NCBI GenBank assembly: GCA_963575745.1
Contig: CAUYUJ010004758.1
Span: 186,001 to 250,000 of the forward strand
Length of the DNA stretch: 64,000 nt
Reading direction: 5' to 3'
Origin: Prorocentrum cordatum
Taxonomy: Eukaryota > Sar > Dinophyceae > Prorocentrales > Prorocentraceae
This document shows positions 10,661-21,824 of the stretch, in pieces. A model generated the notes under the pieces. The model was not told the DNA's origin. It ran no database searches and worked only from the letters and a program-made list of their open reading frames with translations. A program made the position numbers and the translations under genes. Each line of letters opens with the position of its first letter. Within the stretch, counting starts at the first letter, position 1.

Positions 10661-11110
10661 AGAGGTCAGAGTTGTGAGGATGCCTCAGGCGGTAGTGGCC
10701 AGACCACCTGCTCAGGGCATCTCGCAACTCAGAGTGGCGAGGGTCTCAGGCGGAAGTGGCCAGACCACCTTGGGGCAATGTATCTCCGAGGTCAGAGCTC
10801 AGTGCATCTCGGAACCCAGAGTTGCGAGGATGTCTCAGGCGAACGTGCCCGGACCACCATGGGGCAGGGCACCTCCGAGGTCAGAGATCGCAGGATGTCT
10901 CAGGCGAGATCGGAGTGAACACCTCACCTCAGGGCGTCTCGGAACCCAGAAATGCGAGCGTGTCTCAAGCGAAAGTGCCCGGACCACCGTGGGGCAGGGC
11001 ACCTCCGAGGTCAGAGTTTCGAGGATGTCTCAGGCGAAAGTGGTCTGACCAACTCAGGTCAGGACGTCTCGGAACCCAGAGCTTTGAGGATGTCTCAGGC
11101 GAACCGGGCC
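10660..11110. repeat. Minisatellite, about 60-85 bp unit
   Basis: The core AGGATGTCTCAGGCGAA occurs in seven related copies near 10676, 10740, 10826, 10892, 10952, 11021 and 11087. Each is associated with CTCGGAACCCAGAG and ACCACC motifs. Confidence 0.85.
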
Positions 11111-11119
11111 TTCTCCTGC

Positions 11120-11620
11120 GCTTCCTCCTCTTCATCCTCCTCCTCCTCCTCCTCCTCCTCCTAGCTCCTCCTCCTCCTCCTCCTGCTCTTCCTCCTCCTC
11201 CTCCTCCTGCTCCTCCTCCTCCTCCTCCTCCTCCTCCTCCTCTTCTGCCTGGATGCTGCGCCGGTTGCGAACGCCTGCTCCTCCACGAAATTAGTCCTCA
11301 TCCGCCTCCCCTTGCCCATGTCCCTCCCCGCCTCCTCGCTCTTTCTCCCCCTCCTCCTCCTCCTCCTCCTCCTCCTCCTCCTCCTCCTCCTCGTCGTCCT
11401 ACTCCCCCCCTGTCCTGTCTTCATCCTCCCACTCCTCCTCCTTCCTCCTCCTCCGCTGGCCGAGCCGGGCCGGGCCGGGCCGAGCCGAGCCGGCGGAGGA
11501 ATAGTCTGATTATGGGAGGGGGAAGAAAACGAGCAGGAGGAGGAGGAGGAGGAGGAGGAGGAGGAGGAGGGGGAGGAGGACATGGATGAGGTGTTTTTTT
11601 CGAACGGCCGAAACGGTCCT
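11120..11620. repeat. CTC/GAG trinucleotide tracts
   Basis: Several (CTC)n runs lie at about 11130-11240 and 11345-11395. A (GGA)n run lies at about 11537-11580. The runs of Ser, Leu, Pro or Glu in overlapping frames come from this repeat. Confidence 0.9.
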
Positions 11621-11724
11621 CCCGGTCCCCTCCACCTCCTACTCCTTCTGGCTCTACCCTCGGCTCGGTTTGCGCTGGACGCCTGCCCGACGTTCACTCC
11701 TCCTCCTTCTCCTCCTCCTCATCC

Positions 11725-11835
11725 TCCCTCCTCCTTCCCGGGTGCCCGGGGGATGCCCGGATGCCCCGGTGCCGGGGTGCCTGCAGTGCCTGGGTGCCCG
11801 GGTGCCCCGGTGCCCGGGTGCCCGACAGGGGGTCT
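11725..11835. repeat. GGGTGCCCGGATGCCC minisatellite
   Basis: About eight short copies of GTGCC(C/T)GGGTGCCC occur. They directly abut the point where the Helitron reading frame loses similarity, so the repeat marks its truncated 3' side. Confidence 0.75.
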
Positions 11836-11875
11836 TCCGCGCGGGTCTTCCGTGCGGCGACAGTGCTCTCGCTGT

Positions 11876-12110
11876 TGAAGGATGCGAATTCAAGGGCGCA
11901 GTTGTACGACCGAATGTGCTGCATGAAGTGGTCGTGGGAAAGACCCGGACGAAGGAGCTGAGCCATTTCGGCCGGAGCGGGAGGCAGTAGGGGGATGCCA
12001 GCCAGGGCTCCGTACCTGCAGCACGCGCCGAAGTCCTTTCTGCGTGCTGCCGGGCAACGCGCGCGTTCGGCGAAGAAGTGCAGAGCCCCGCACGTTGCGC
12101 AGGCTCCTTG
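11876..12110 (-). other. Helitron N-terminal signature region
   Basis: In order on the minus strand: CATCGALHFFAER (about 12101), FGACCRYGALAGIPLLPP, and FMQHIRSYNCALEFASFNS ending about 11876. Established Helitron proteins carry C-x2-CGAL-x-F, CC-x2-G, LP-x2-P and IR-x-YN-x3-F-x-S in the same order and spacing. Confidence 0.8.
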
Positions 12111-14074
12111 AAAGTGGCCGGTCGAAGAGAGAGCGACGCTTTCGGAACGCGGTTGCTGCATCATTCGTCTGTCGACCACCAGCCGGCGCGGTGGCCGGTG
12201 CGTACGCCAAGAGAAGTCCCAGGCACGGGTTCTGCGAACCAGTTCCGATGCGCTGCGCAGGCGGGCGGACAGCTGGACGAGTTCGGAAGTGCTACGCGGG
12301 TGGACGTGAGGCGACACCACGGCACGGAACATTTCGGCGAGTCACGTGCTCGGAAGTACATGCGGACGGCTGCCCCCACCTGCTTGCGGAGTGCTTGCAA
12401 CGGATCGCTACGTGGACGGGCGTGTGGGACACCAGAAGACCCCGACGTCGGAGGATGATGGGGCCCAGCGGCGGCGGTGGCTACCGCGGCATGTCGGACG
12501 TGGTCGGGGCAGTATCCGGTGGCGTACATTGCTTTCGTCAACTTTCTGTCGCACAGTGGGAAGGAACATGTGGGTTTAAAGCAACGTTCGCACATGCCGT
12601 TGTTGTGCGGCACTGCGCGTCGCACGCCATGGCGGGCGGGGGCGCGGCAGCCGGCCTTTCCGGGCCCCTGGCAACGGGGCCCCGCGAGGCAACAGTGCCT
12701 ACATTCCACCACGGTGCCGAGAGGGCCCACGCGAAAAGCGCACCCAATGGCACGATTGCTACATGGTTTCCTTTTCCGAATGCACGCGATGCAGAGGCCG
12801 TCGGACGACTTCCGTTAAGCTACACCGTTGCACCCAGACGAGCTACAAGGGCGTTCGGTTTGCTCGTAGGATCGTTTGGAGAGGGATGGTAGTGGTTGTG
12901 GTGTGGACAGCCCACACGTTCGACATAGGCCTGCTGAACCAGGGGTGGAACGGCCGTCGCACCTACGCGTCGCGCATGGGAAACAGGACGAAGTGCAAAG
13001 ACAACACAAAGTGTCCTCTGGCGACTCGACTACGTTCGTACACGCGAGCGTGCGGCAGAAGTGGAGCAGGGCGGGCGGTTGGCAGACGAGGCAATGCTGT
13101 CCGTGTTGTCGAAGGACGCGGAAGTTGCAGGTGGCCGTAGCGCAAGGAAAGACCCCGACGATGCACATGGGGCATTGCGCGCCCGTTCGAGATGTGTTTT
13201 CTTGCACCGCTGGCGCCCCGCACTTCGGAGCGCTACATCGCGAGGGCGCAGATGCAAGCGCCGTCGAAGACTGCGCTGGAGCGGCTAGAGAAGGGCTGGC
13301 GGCTGAGCTGGCTCCGCCACAGTGAGCGCACAGATCTGGAGTTCCGGGCGCTCCTCGGGGAGAGAAGCACACTGTGCACGGTCGACGTCCAGCTTGGCAT
13401 GGGGCGCAAGTACTGTGGGCTGCATCGCTCCGTTCCTCCTGGCAGCCAGGCGATGCGCAGGCGAATTGCCGACCAGGGTTGTAGGGGCAAGAACGGTTGT
13501 TGTGATGGTTAACGCATTGCGGAAGCCGGCCTGATGCATTTTTGACCTTTTGCCGGACGTGGGAAGGACGCCCCAGCACCGCGAAGCGACAGGGCAGGGA
13601 GCCTTCAGAGCACGGAAAGCACGGGCCAGATGATTTGTTGGTTGCCAGAAGGCGGCAGCCGACGCCGGCGTTCCTACGCAAGTTCCATTCGCGCGTGGTA
13701 TTGTGGCATGGGTTGGAATAGTGCGTTGTGCAGAAAGGCGGCGTGACATGTGTGTTTGGCCGTCGGAAGGGTGGAGCTACAGGAGCCTCGCACTGGGGGT
13801 GGGCACACCGTGCATCTGCCGAAAGGCACCGCTTGCAAAATCTTTGACGTTCTCGTTTGTTGGTGCCTTCGACTGGGATCTGAGCTTGGAGTCCACTGCA
13901 AGTTGGATAGTTATGACACGTGCGTCGCGGCCTCTCAGTAACAGCTGGAACCATGACCACGAATACGGAAGTGCAGGGAGCGGCGGGTCGACCCGCGATA
14001 TGGATGGCAGCCTGCAATGCCGTAAAAGTGAACAGGAGAATACTGACTGGTGACTGCGGAGGCAGCAGCATCAT
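11876..14074 (-). pseudogene. Helitron-type protein, N-terminal fragment with a zinc-finger array
   Basis: Frame 14074-12815 (ATG start, frame open further upstream) encodes 419 residues with repeated C-x2-C-x5-P-C-x4-C units, for example CAPCQAGRRPC, CPMCIVGVFPC and CCLCTSSCFPC. A TAA at 12817-12815 interrupts it, but the same frame continues the pattern (CIACIRKRKPC...CRHC) to 12161. After a frameshift near 12161-12200, another frame carries CATCGALHF, FGACCRYG, PLLPP, HDHFMQHIRSYNCALEFAS (about 12101-11876). That is the signature preceding the Rep domain in Helitron Rep-helicase proteins. Rep HUH motifs and the helicase are absent because the sequence runs into a minisatellite near 11835. 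The intact protein would initiate rolling-circle transposition. The single-frame loss suggests a dead element. Confidence 0.75.
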
Positions 14075-14079
14075 GTCTT

Positions 14080-14295
14080 CAGCCGATATGGGGTACGGGG
14101 TCGGTGGAGCAGGACGCGGAAGTGCAACTCGGAGACCTTGTTGGAAGCTCCGGGAACAGCCTCGGCGCTGACCTGGGCCCCGTCATGGCTCCATGGATGG
14201 GCCAATGGTTGTGCACGGAAACGGAAAGAGCGCTGAAGGAACTTGCCCGAGACGGCTCATGGCACCCTTCGCTCTTGGGAGCGTAAATGTTAAGG
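14080..14295. other. Upstream flank of the Helitron fragment
   Basis: The minus-strand frame stays open upstream of the 14074 ATG to at least 14180, without the cysteine pattern. No Helitron 5' terminus could be recognised. Confidence 0.35.
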
Positions 14296-14299
14296 GCTG

Positions 14300-14550
14300 G
14301 TTACGTCACTGCTCCCCGTCCTCCTCTCCTCCTCGTCCTCCTCCTCCTCCTCATCATCATCAGCCTCCTCCATGTCCTCCCCGCTCTCTTCAATCTGCCG
14401 CTCCTTCTCTTCCTACACCTCGTTCTCGTCCTTCCTCACCTCGAGTCACTCCCCAGTCCTCTCATCCTTCGCTCCCCTTCCATCCTTGTCATCAGCATCC
14501 CTCGCCACCATTACTTACGCCTCCTCATCATCATGATGTATGGTGTGGCT
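14300..14550. repeat. CTC-rich tract
   Basis: CCTCCTC and TCATCAT repeats are present, with no gene. Confidence 0.8.
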
Positions 14551-14559
14551 CTCGCGTGG

Positions 14560-15965
14560 CCATCATTGGGCTGTCTTGGGGCCTCGCATGACCCTCTCGG
14601 GGTCAGTTTTTGGAGGCATACTGGAAATCTCTGGGGCGTATTAGGGGGAGTTGTTGGGCCTCTTGGGAGCCTCCGGGGAGCCTTTCGGGGGGCGCTTGGG
14701 TGGCCTCGGGGGGCTTCTTGCGGCCTCGTGGGGCCCTCTTGGGGTCCGCTGGGCTCGCTTAGGCAATCTTGAGGCCATGTCGGGGCCCTCCTGGGGCCGT
14801 CTTGGGCGACTCCTGGGCCGTCCTGGGGCGCTCTTGGACCGTCTTTGGACGCCTTTGGGGGCTTCTTGGGCCGTCTTGGGCCCGGCTTAAGGGTCTCTTG
14901 GGCCGTCCTGGGGCTCTCTTGGGGGCCTCTTGGGCCGTCTTGGAGCGTCGGAAAGCAGAAAAAGCAAGAACGCGAAAAACATCGAAAGAACCAATGACAA
15001 ATCAGCGTTTGTGGCCTCTTGGGGTTCTCTTGGGAGGCCTCTTGGAGGCCGCTTGAGGCGTGTTGGTGGCCTGTGGGCTCGTCTGGAGGCCATGCTGGCG
15101 CGTGTTGGAGGCTCGCTGGCCTTTTAGGCAGTCGTCAGGCCATGTCGGGGCCCTCCTGGGGCTGTCTTGAGCGGTTCCTGGGTTGTCTTGGGGCTCACTT
15201 GGGCCATCTTGGGACGCCTTTGGGGGCCTCTTGGGCTGTCTTGGGGCCGGCTCAGGGGCGCCGTCCTGGGGCTGTCTTGGGTGCCTCTTGGGCCGTCTGG
15301 CAGCGTCGGAAAACAGAAAAAGCGAGAAGGCAAACCAAATAGAAAAAAACAATGAAAAATCAACGTTTGTGGCCTTTTGGGGCTCCTTGGGAGGCCTCTT
15401 GGAGGCCGCTTGGGGCGTGTTGGTGGCTTCTGGCCTCGTTTGGAGGCCATGCTGGCGCGTGTTGGAGGTCCGCTGGGCTCGCTTAGGCAGTCTTCAGGCC
15501 ATGGCGGGGCCCTCCTGGAGCTGTCTTGGGCGGCTCCTGGGCCGTCCTGGGGGCCTTTTGGGCCGTCTCGGGACGCCTTTGGGGGCTTCTTGGGCCGTCT
15601 TGGGGCCGGCTTGGGGGCCTCTTGGGCCGTCCTGGGGCTCTCTTGGGGGCCTCTTGGGCCGTCTTGGAGCGTCGGAAAGCAGGAAAAGCGAGAACGCGAA
15701 AAACATCGAAATAACCAATGAAAAAAACAATGTTTTTTGCCTCTTGGGGCTCTCTTGGGAGGCGTCTTGGAGGCCGCTTGGGGCGTGTTGGTGGCCGCTG
15801 GGCTCGTCTGGAAGCCATGCTGGCGCGTGTTGGAGCGCTCGCGGGCTGTCTTGGCTGGGCTGGAGCCCGCCCTGGCGGTCTCTGGAGCCGAACGGGAACC
15901 CTTCCGAGCGGCCCCGGGGGCCCTGCACCCCCATGCGCCCCCGAGGTCCTTGGGCTCGGCCGGGG
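14560..15965 (+). repeat. CTTGGGG array with three tandem units of about 360 bp
   Basis: GTGTTGGTGG occurs at 15060, 15418 and 15785, spaced 358 and 367 bp. Each unit also contains GCGTCGGAAAGCAGAAAAAGC or close, then a short AT-richer AACGCGAAAAACATCGAAA segment, then GGAGGCCATGCTGGCGCGTG. The stretch 14560-14930 is less regular repeat of the same family. Confidence 0.85.
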
Positions 15966-15977
15966 GACCTCGTCCCC

Positions 15978-15978
<1 letters not shown>

Positions 15979-16027
<49 letters not shown>
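15979..16027. repeat. (AT)n microsatellite
   Basis: About 24 uninterrupted AT dinucleotides. Confidence 0.98.
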
Positions 16028-16028
<1 letters not shown>

Positions 16029-16380
16029 TAGTGTGGACCCGTGGATTAAATCCACGGAGTTGCGCGGATCGAAGTTTGGTTGCGAGTGCTGGGTTGTGCG
16101 ACGCTGCCAGCTGCTGCCGTAGATCCTGTGAAGCTTGTTCTGGTGCTGTTCCCCCACTGAGCGCCCCCAAAGTTCAAGAGACCAAGCCAGAGCAGCGTTG
16201 GAAGATACGCGTCGGGATCGCGGCGGACGCGGGAGCGGGTCGGGTCAAACGCAGCGCCGTCTCGGGCCGCGTCGGATGCGTCGGAACGGCGTCGCGGCAA
16301 AATAGGGAGCGCAGACGGGCAGCGCCAGGGCCACGGGAGTGTAAAACATTGTTCTTTTGCGCCTGCGAAGGGCCTCTCGC
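16028..16380. other. Unique sequence with a short palindrome
   Basis: CCGTGGATTAAATCCACGG at about 16040-16058 is a perfect palindrome. The rest is GC-rich unique sequence without a recognisable gene. Confidence 0.5.
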
Positions 16381-16384
16381 CTCT

Positions 16385-17040
16385 CGTCCGCCCCTCTCTC
16401 TTGGAGGCAGTTTTGAAGCCTCTAGGGGGCCGTTTGGGAGCTCTGTGGGGGCTCTTTTGGGCTTCTTGGGGGCTCCTCGGGGCCCTCTTGGGCCGTGTAT
16501 GGCGCCTCTTGGGCCGTCTTGGGGCCGTCTTGGGCCACCTTGGGCGCCACTTGGGCCGTCTTGGGGCCATCTTGGGCTCTCTTGGGCCCCTTTTGGGCAC
16601 CTCTTGGGGTCCTCTTGGGCCGTCTTGGGCGCCCCTTGGGCCGTCCTGGGGCCGTCTGAGCCATCTTTGGGCCCTCTTGGGGGCCGTCTTGGGCAATCTT
16701 GGAGGCCTCTGGGGCTGTCTTGGACGCTTCGTAAAGGAAAATGTCGAATCTGTTGAACATGTGCATTTTACGAAGGGAATGTGGCCATTTTTGCTTGATG
16801 GAGCCCTCCTGGGGGAGCCTTGGGACCCCCCCGGAGCCGTCCGGGGGCGTCTTTGGGGCGTATGGGGCCGTCTGGAGAACATCTTGGGCCGCCTGAAAGC
16901 CGTCTTGGGTCGTCTCGGGGCCTCCGTAAGCCGTCCTGGGTTTTTCTGGGGAACTCCGACGCCGTTTCGGACCCCTCCGGGGGCCTTCCGGTGCCGTTTT
17001 GGAGCCCCCGGGAGGCTCGGGGATCCGGGGGTCCACGCAA
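16385..17040 (+). repeat. CTTGGG-type repeats
   Basis: Dense GGGCCGTCTTGGGGCC copies occur at 16440-16720, becoming more degenerate to 17040. A TTTTACGAAGGGAATG segment near 16767 resembles the spacer of the 9.8-kb duplication. Confidence 0.8.
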
Positions 17041-17074
17041 ACCCGCCAAGGCCAATTCGAATTTATTTGAATAG

Positions 17075-17326
17075 ATATATGTGTATGTATGTATGTATGT
17101 ATGTATGTATGTATGTATGTATGTATGTATGTATGTATGTATGTATGTATGTATGTATGTATGTATGTATGTATGTATGTATGTATGTATGTATGTACGT
17201 ACGTACGTACGTACGTACGTACGTACGTACGTACGTATGTATGTATGTATGCATGCATGCATGTATGTATGTATGTATGTATGTATGTATGTATGTATGT
17301 ATGTATGTATGTATGTATGTATATAT
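17075..17326. repeat. (ATGT)n-(ACGT)n-(ATGT)n microsatellite
   Basis: About 30 ATGT units are followed by about 10 ACGT units (17196-17236) and then further ATGT/GCAT units. The central ACGT block is self-complementary. Confidence 0.97.
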
Positions 17327-17487
17327 ACACACATGTCTCCACGGCCTCTCGAGCCGGGCCCCTGGGCCACGACCCCGCGGATAATACGGGGCGATTTCGA
17401 TGTTGTCGCGGGTGCCCCGCGTGGAGCGCATCCGCGCGACCGCGTGTCCGCGGGAGCGCACCCCAGACCCCCGAGCGCGAAGGCTCA

Positions 17488-17687
17488 GGGGGACGTAAGA
17501 CCTGGGTACAGGGGACTCGGAAATCCCCGACGAGGTCGTCAAAAAAATGACGAGGCCGAACCTGCATTTTGACGAGGCCTCCCGCTGCAGACATCCCACG
17601 AAACTCCTACTCGTCAAAATCCGAGGCGCGGTCGTCAAAAACGATGGCGAACCCGAGTCCTGGCAAACCCAGGTCTTACGCTCCCCC
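17488..17687. repeat. Foldback element 1 (imperfect inverted repeat)
   Basis: The left arm at 17488-17520 contains GTAAGACCTGGGTA and ACTCGG. It pairs with the right arm at 17651-17687, which contains CCGAGTCC and ACCCAGGTCTTACG. The spacer is about 130 bp and contains repeated GACGAGG/CGTCAAAA motifs. Confidence 0.8.
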
Positions 17688-17733
17688 GAATGGACATGAA
17701 TTTGAGCAGGGACCGACCGTCCCGGTATTCCTA

Positions 17734-17902
17734 TAGTCCTACCACGAAATGTTCTTACAACCCAAAGATGTTCTAAGAACAGAAACAGTGTTCTCCGAGC
17801 AGGAGCCCGATGTGTTAGAACAAGGCAGCTCCAGCCAGAAATGTTCTAGGAACATGTCGTGGGAACCGCACGAGGTTCTGAGAACATGCTTTTGTGGGAC
17901 TA
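17734..17902. repeat. Foldback element 2
   Basis: TAGTCCTACCACGAAATGTTC (left) and GAACATGCTTTTGTGGGACTA (right) are imperfect inverse complements. The interior holds further AGAACA/TGTTCT copies. Confidence 0.65.
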
Positions 17903-17904
17903 CA

Positions 17905-18360
17905 AGCGAGCCGGGAGGCTTCGCCACTGCTGCAGTGGAGACTTCCGCCGCTCGTGAAGCAGCACGGCCCGCCCAGACCCCAGGCGCGCCCAGTGCGGCA
18001 GCCGCCCACGCACGAGGCCCTCCCGCGGCGCGGGAGGCGGGCCTGCTCCTCCGCCATGCTCGCGTTGAAGGGAAAGGGGGCCTGGAGGGCCGCGGCGACC
18101 GGGGCCGGCCTCAAGTCGGGGCTGTCCCTCGAATTACAGGGGGGAAATTCGAGAACAGTGAAAAAATGTACCGGGGACGATTTTTCCAGCATTTTTTGAA
18201 CATTCTTGGGCATCTTTGGGGTGTTTCTTGTTTTTCACTCAAAATCCATCCTGCAGGGGGACAAGCTTGACCTAAGGCCGGCCCAGCAAAGGGGGGAGGG
18301 GAAGGAGGGGCGGAGGCCGGCCAGGAGCCAGGCGTCCTCCACCCTCTGACGCTCCTCTCC
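17905..18360. other. GC-rich unique sequence, no recognised gene
   Basis: Frames are short and unlike any family I recognise. Confidence 0.35.
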
Positions 18361-18364
18361 CCCA

Positions 18365-19010
18365 CCCGCCTCATACTCCTCCTCGTCCTGCCTCCTCCTC
18401 CTCCTCCTCCTCCTCCTGCCGCCTCCTCCTCCTCCTGCTGCCTCCTCCTCCTCGTGCTGCCTCCTCCTGCCTCCTCCTCCTCGTCCTCGGCCTCCCCTTC
18501 ATCCTGCCTCCTCCTCCTCGAAGCTGGAGGCAAGTTCGGTCGATGGGTGACACGATGCCTGTCCCGGTCCTCCCTGCGGAAGGGCTGGTTTTGAAAATCG
18601 GCTCATCTAGCCGAAAGGGCTGTTGCAGGAAGCGAGGGAGACCGACCAAGTGCGGGGACGACACGAAGAGGAGCAACAGGAGGACAAGAACCAAGAAGAG
18701 AGGAGGAGGAGGAAGGGAGGAGAAACAAGAAGGAGCAGCAAGCACCACGGAAGGAGGAGGGGAGAGGGGGAACGGACCCCCAAGTCCAGAAAGGCTAAAG
18801 CAGCACCCCCCAGAGGAGAGCGGGAACCTCCGCCTCCTCTTCCTGCTCCTTTGTTCGCTCCCCTGTCTCCTCCTCCCCCACATCATGATCCTTCCTCCCT
18901 CCCTCCAGCCCTCCAGCAATCTTCACCAATCCTCCTTTTCCTCTCGATAACAAACTGGGCACCGTCCGAAACGTTTGAAAAAAAGGAAACAACCTTGCGA
19001 GAACTACCAA
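18365..19010. repeat. CTC/GAG-rich tracts
   Basis: (CTC)n with TGC interruptions lies at 18370-18520. A purine-rich AGGAGGA/GAAGA stretch lies at 18660-18770, and CCTCCCTCC at 18820-18915. Confidence 0.8.
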
Positions 19011-19014
19011 TCAC

Positions 19015-19165
19015 ACAAAACCACACATACAGACACACACACACAAACTTTCACGCGCGCGCACACACAACGCACACACATGCACACACTTACGCACGCA
19101 CGCACGCGCGCGCGCATGCACGCACGCAAACACATACATACACACACACACACACTTTTGCGTCG
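19015..19165. repeat. (CA)n/(CG)n dinucleotide microsatellite
   Basis: ACACAC, GCGCGC and ACGCACGC alternating purine-pyrimidine runs, with Z-DNA-forming potential. Confidence 0.9.
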
Positions 19166-19744
19166 GCGACTAGGCAGAGTGACTGCGCTGGCGGAAGAGC
19201 AGATGTTGGACGAACAATTGCGAATTAAGCCGCAATGCACGGGGGGAAGAGAAGGAACGCCTGGCGACAGCGGGGAGGAGGAAGAGGCCGGGCCCGCTCT
19301 CAGCAGGGTCAGGCGGCGGCGGGGGGGCGGCGGCGGGGCGGCAGCTGGGGGACAGGCCAGCCCGGCGGAAACAGGAAGCGGGCGTACGGGGGGCAGCAGT
19401 ACCCAGCGCACGCACAAACACACAAAAGTGAAGGTTTGGCGAAAAGCCTCATCATACGCCTACTGGTCTTGCTCATCATCCTCAGCATCGCAACTCCTAG
19501 CGTAACCACCTGGAACCCACTGAAACCGCCAAGAACCACGTACGTAGAATCCCGATCGAATGTCCTAGAGCACGCCAATACCTACTCCTCACACTGCTCC
19601 CCTCTTCCGTCTTCTCCTCCCTCTCCTGCTGGTCCCTCCTCCTCCTCGTCCTCGCCCTCGACCTCCCACTCCTGATCGTTTATCTCCTTCTCCGAATCCT
19701 CCTCCTCGTCCACCAAGCCATCCTCATTCTTACTTGCCCTCCTC
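19166..19744. other. GC-rich sequence without a recognised gene
   Basis: GGCGGCGGGG-rich at 19310-19340, then CTCCTC-rich from 19590. No supported feature. Confidence 0.35.
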
Positions 19745-21115
19745 GTAAATTAAAATCGTCATCATCAGCAGCAACGCTGTCATCGTCGTCATCAACATCG
19801 CCGCCACCACCACCACCATCATCATCAACAACATCAGCAATCGAATCATCATCGTCATCAGCATCATCATCATCGTCATCATCATCGGAATCACCAGCAT
19901 CTCCATCATCACCACCGTCCGCATTATCACAATCGAAATCGTCAACATCACCATAATCAATATCAGCATGGTCACCATCATCAGCAGCATGATGATCAGC
20001 ATTAGCATCATGTTAATGCTCATCACGCCCATCAACATCAGCAGCATCATCAGCAGCATCATCATCAGCAGCATCATCATGATCTTCAGATTCATTATAT
20101 TCATCATTGTCATGCTCACCGTCATCCTCAGCATTATCATCACAATCGACCCAGACCATCATCAACACCATCGTCAGCATCATCAGCAGCATCAGCATCA
20201 TCATGAGCATCGTCATCATTCTCATCATCGTCATCATCATAGTCCAAAAGAGCGCTGAGTTGTCATCATCAGCAGCAGCATCGTAATCAGCGACAATATC
20301 GTCATCATCGCCGTCATCGTCATCGTCATCCGCATAAACAACATCGTCCTCATCGTCACCATCATCTCCATCATCACCATCATCATCAGCATCGCCACCA
20401 TCATCACCAGCAGCATCATCACCGTCACCATCACCATCAGCATGAGGATCATCAACATCACTAGCATCATCCTCATCATCATCGTCATCATCATCATCGG
20501 CATCATCCTCGTCGCCATCATCAGCATCATCGTCATCAGCAGCATCAGCAGCAACACCATCATCATCATAACGCACCATCAGCAGCAACATCACATTCAT
20601 CCATTCTCCTTGCTCCCTCTTCCCTCCTCCTCGTTACCCTCCTGCACCTAATCCCTCTGCCGCCCACATCCGTCCTCCCTCCCTCCTCCCTCCTCCAATA
20701 CTTCCTCCTCCTCCTCCTCCTCCTGACCCGCCTCCTCCTCCATCTCGTCCTCCGCATCCTCATCGTCCTCATCATCATCACAACCATCAGCGTTTTGATC
20801 ATCAGCAGCATCATCATCAGCAGCAGCGGCCTCGTCATCCTCACCACCCTCATCCTCATCAGCAAATGCAGCAGTAGCAGCAACAGCATCATCAGCATAA
20901 GCATCAGCATCAGCATCGGCATCGTCGTCCTCATCATCACCATCATCAGCAGCATCACCAGCAGCAACAGCATCGCTATCATCCTGGCCGTGGTCCTCCT
21001 CCTCCTCCTCCTTCTCCTCCGCCTCTTCTTCCTCATCGTCATTATCCTCCTCCTCGGCCGTCCCTTTTCATCCCTCCAACACGAGCAGTATAATCAGCAT
21101 CAGCATAGGCAACCT

Positions 21116-21149
<34 letters not shown>

Positions 21150-21759
21150 AGCAGCTTGTTCGTCATCGGTATCAGCAGCGTCACCATCACAGTAACCATC
21201 AGCATCATCAGCATCAGCGTCCTCATCACCTTCATCCTCATCACCATCAGCATCATCATCACCATCATCATTGTCATCGCCATCATCAGTACCATAATCA
21301 GCAACGTCATCATCATCGCCACCATCATCAACAACGCATCATCAACGACGCATCTGAGCTCGTCCTTCGCCGGCATCCGTCCGCCCTCACTCTTCAATCC
21401 TCGTGTACATCCTCCTCGTCCTCCTGACACCTCCTCCTCCTCCTCATCCTCCTCCTCCGTCTCGACCTCGTCATGGTCCGCATCCTCCTCATCTTCCTCA
21501 TCATCATAACCATCAGCAGCAGCAGCATCGTCATCATCAGTACCATCATTATCAGCATCAGCATCATCATCACCAGCTTCACCATCATCAACACCAACAC
21601 CATCATCATCACAATCAGCAGCAGCAGCAGTCTCGTCATAATCATCAACATCATCATCAGCGACATCATCAGTATCTGCAGTATCAGCAACAGCAGCATC
21701 ATCATCATCGCCATCAGCATCAGCATCAGCATCAGCATCAGCATCAGCATCAGCATCAG

Positions 21760-21824
<65 letters not shown>

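Noticed and set aside
10660-11110. Regularly spaced repeats suggesting a CRISPR array
   Set aside because: The entire unit is repeated with drift, there are no unique spacers of constant length, and the context is eukaryotic. It is a minisatellite.
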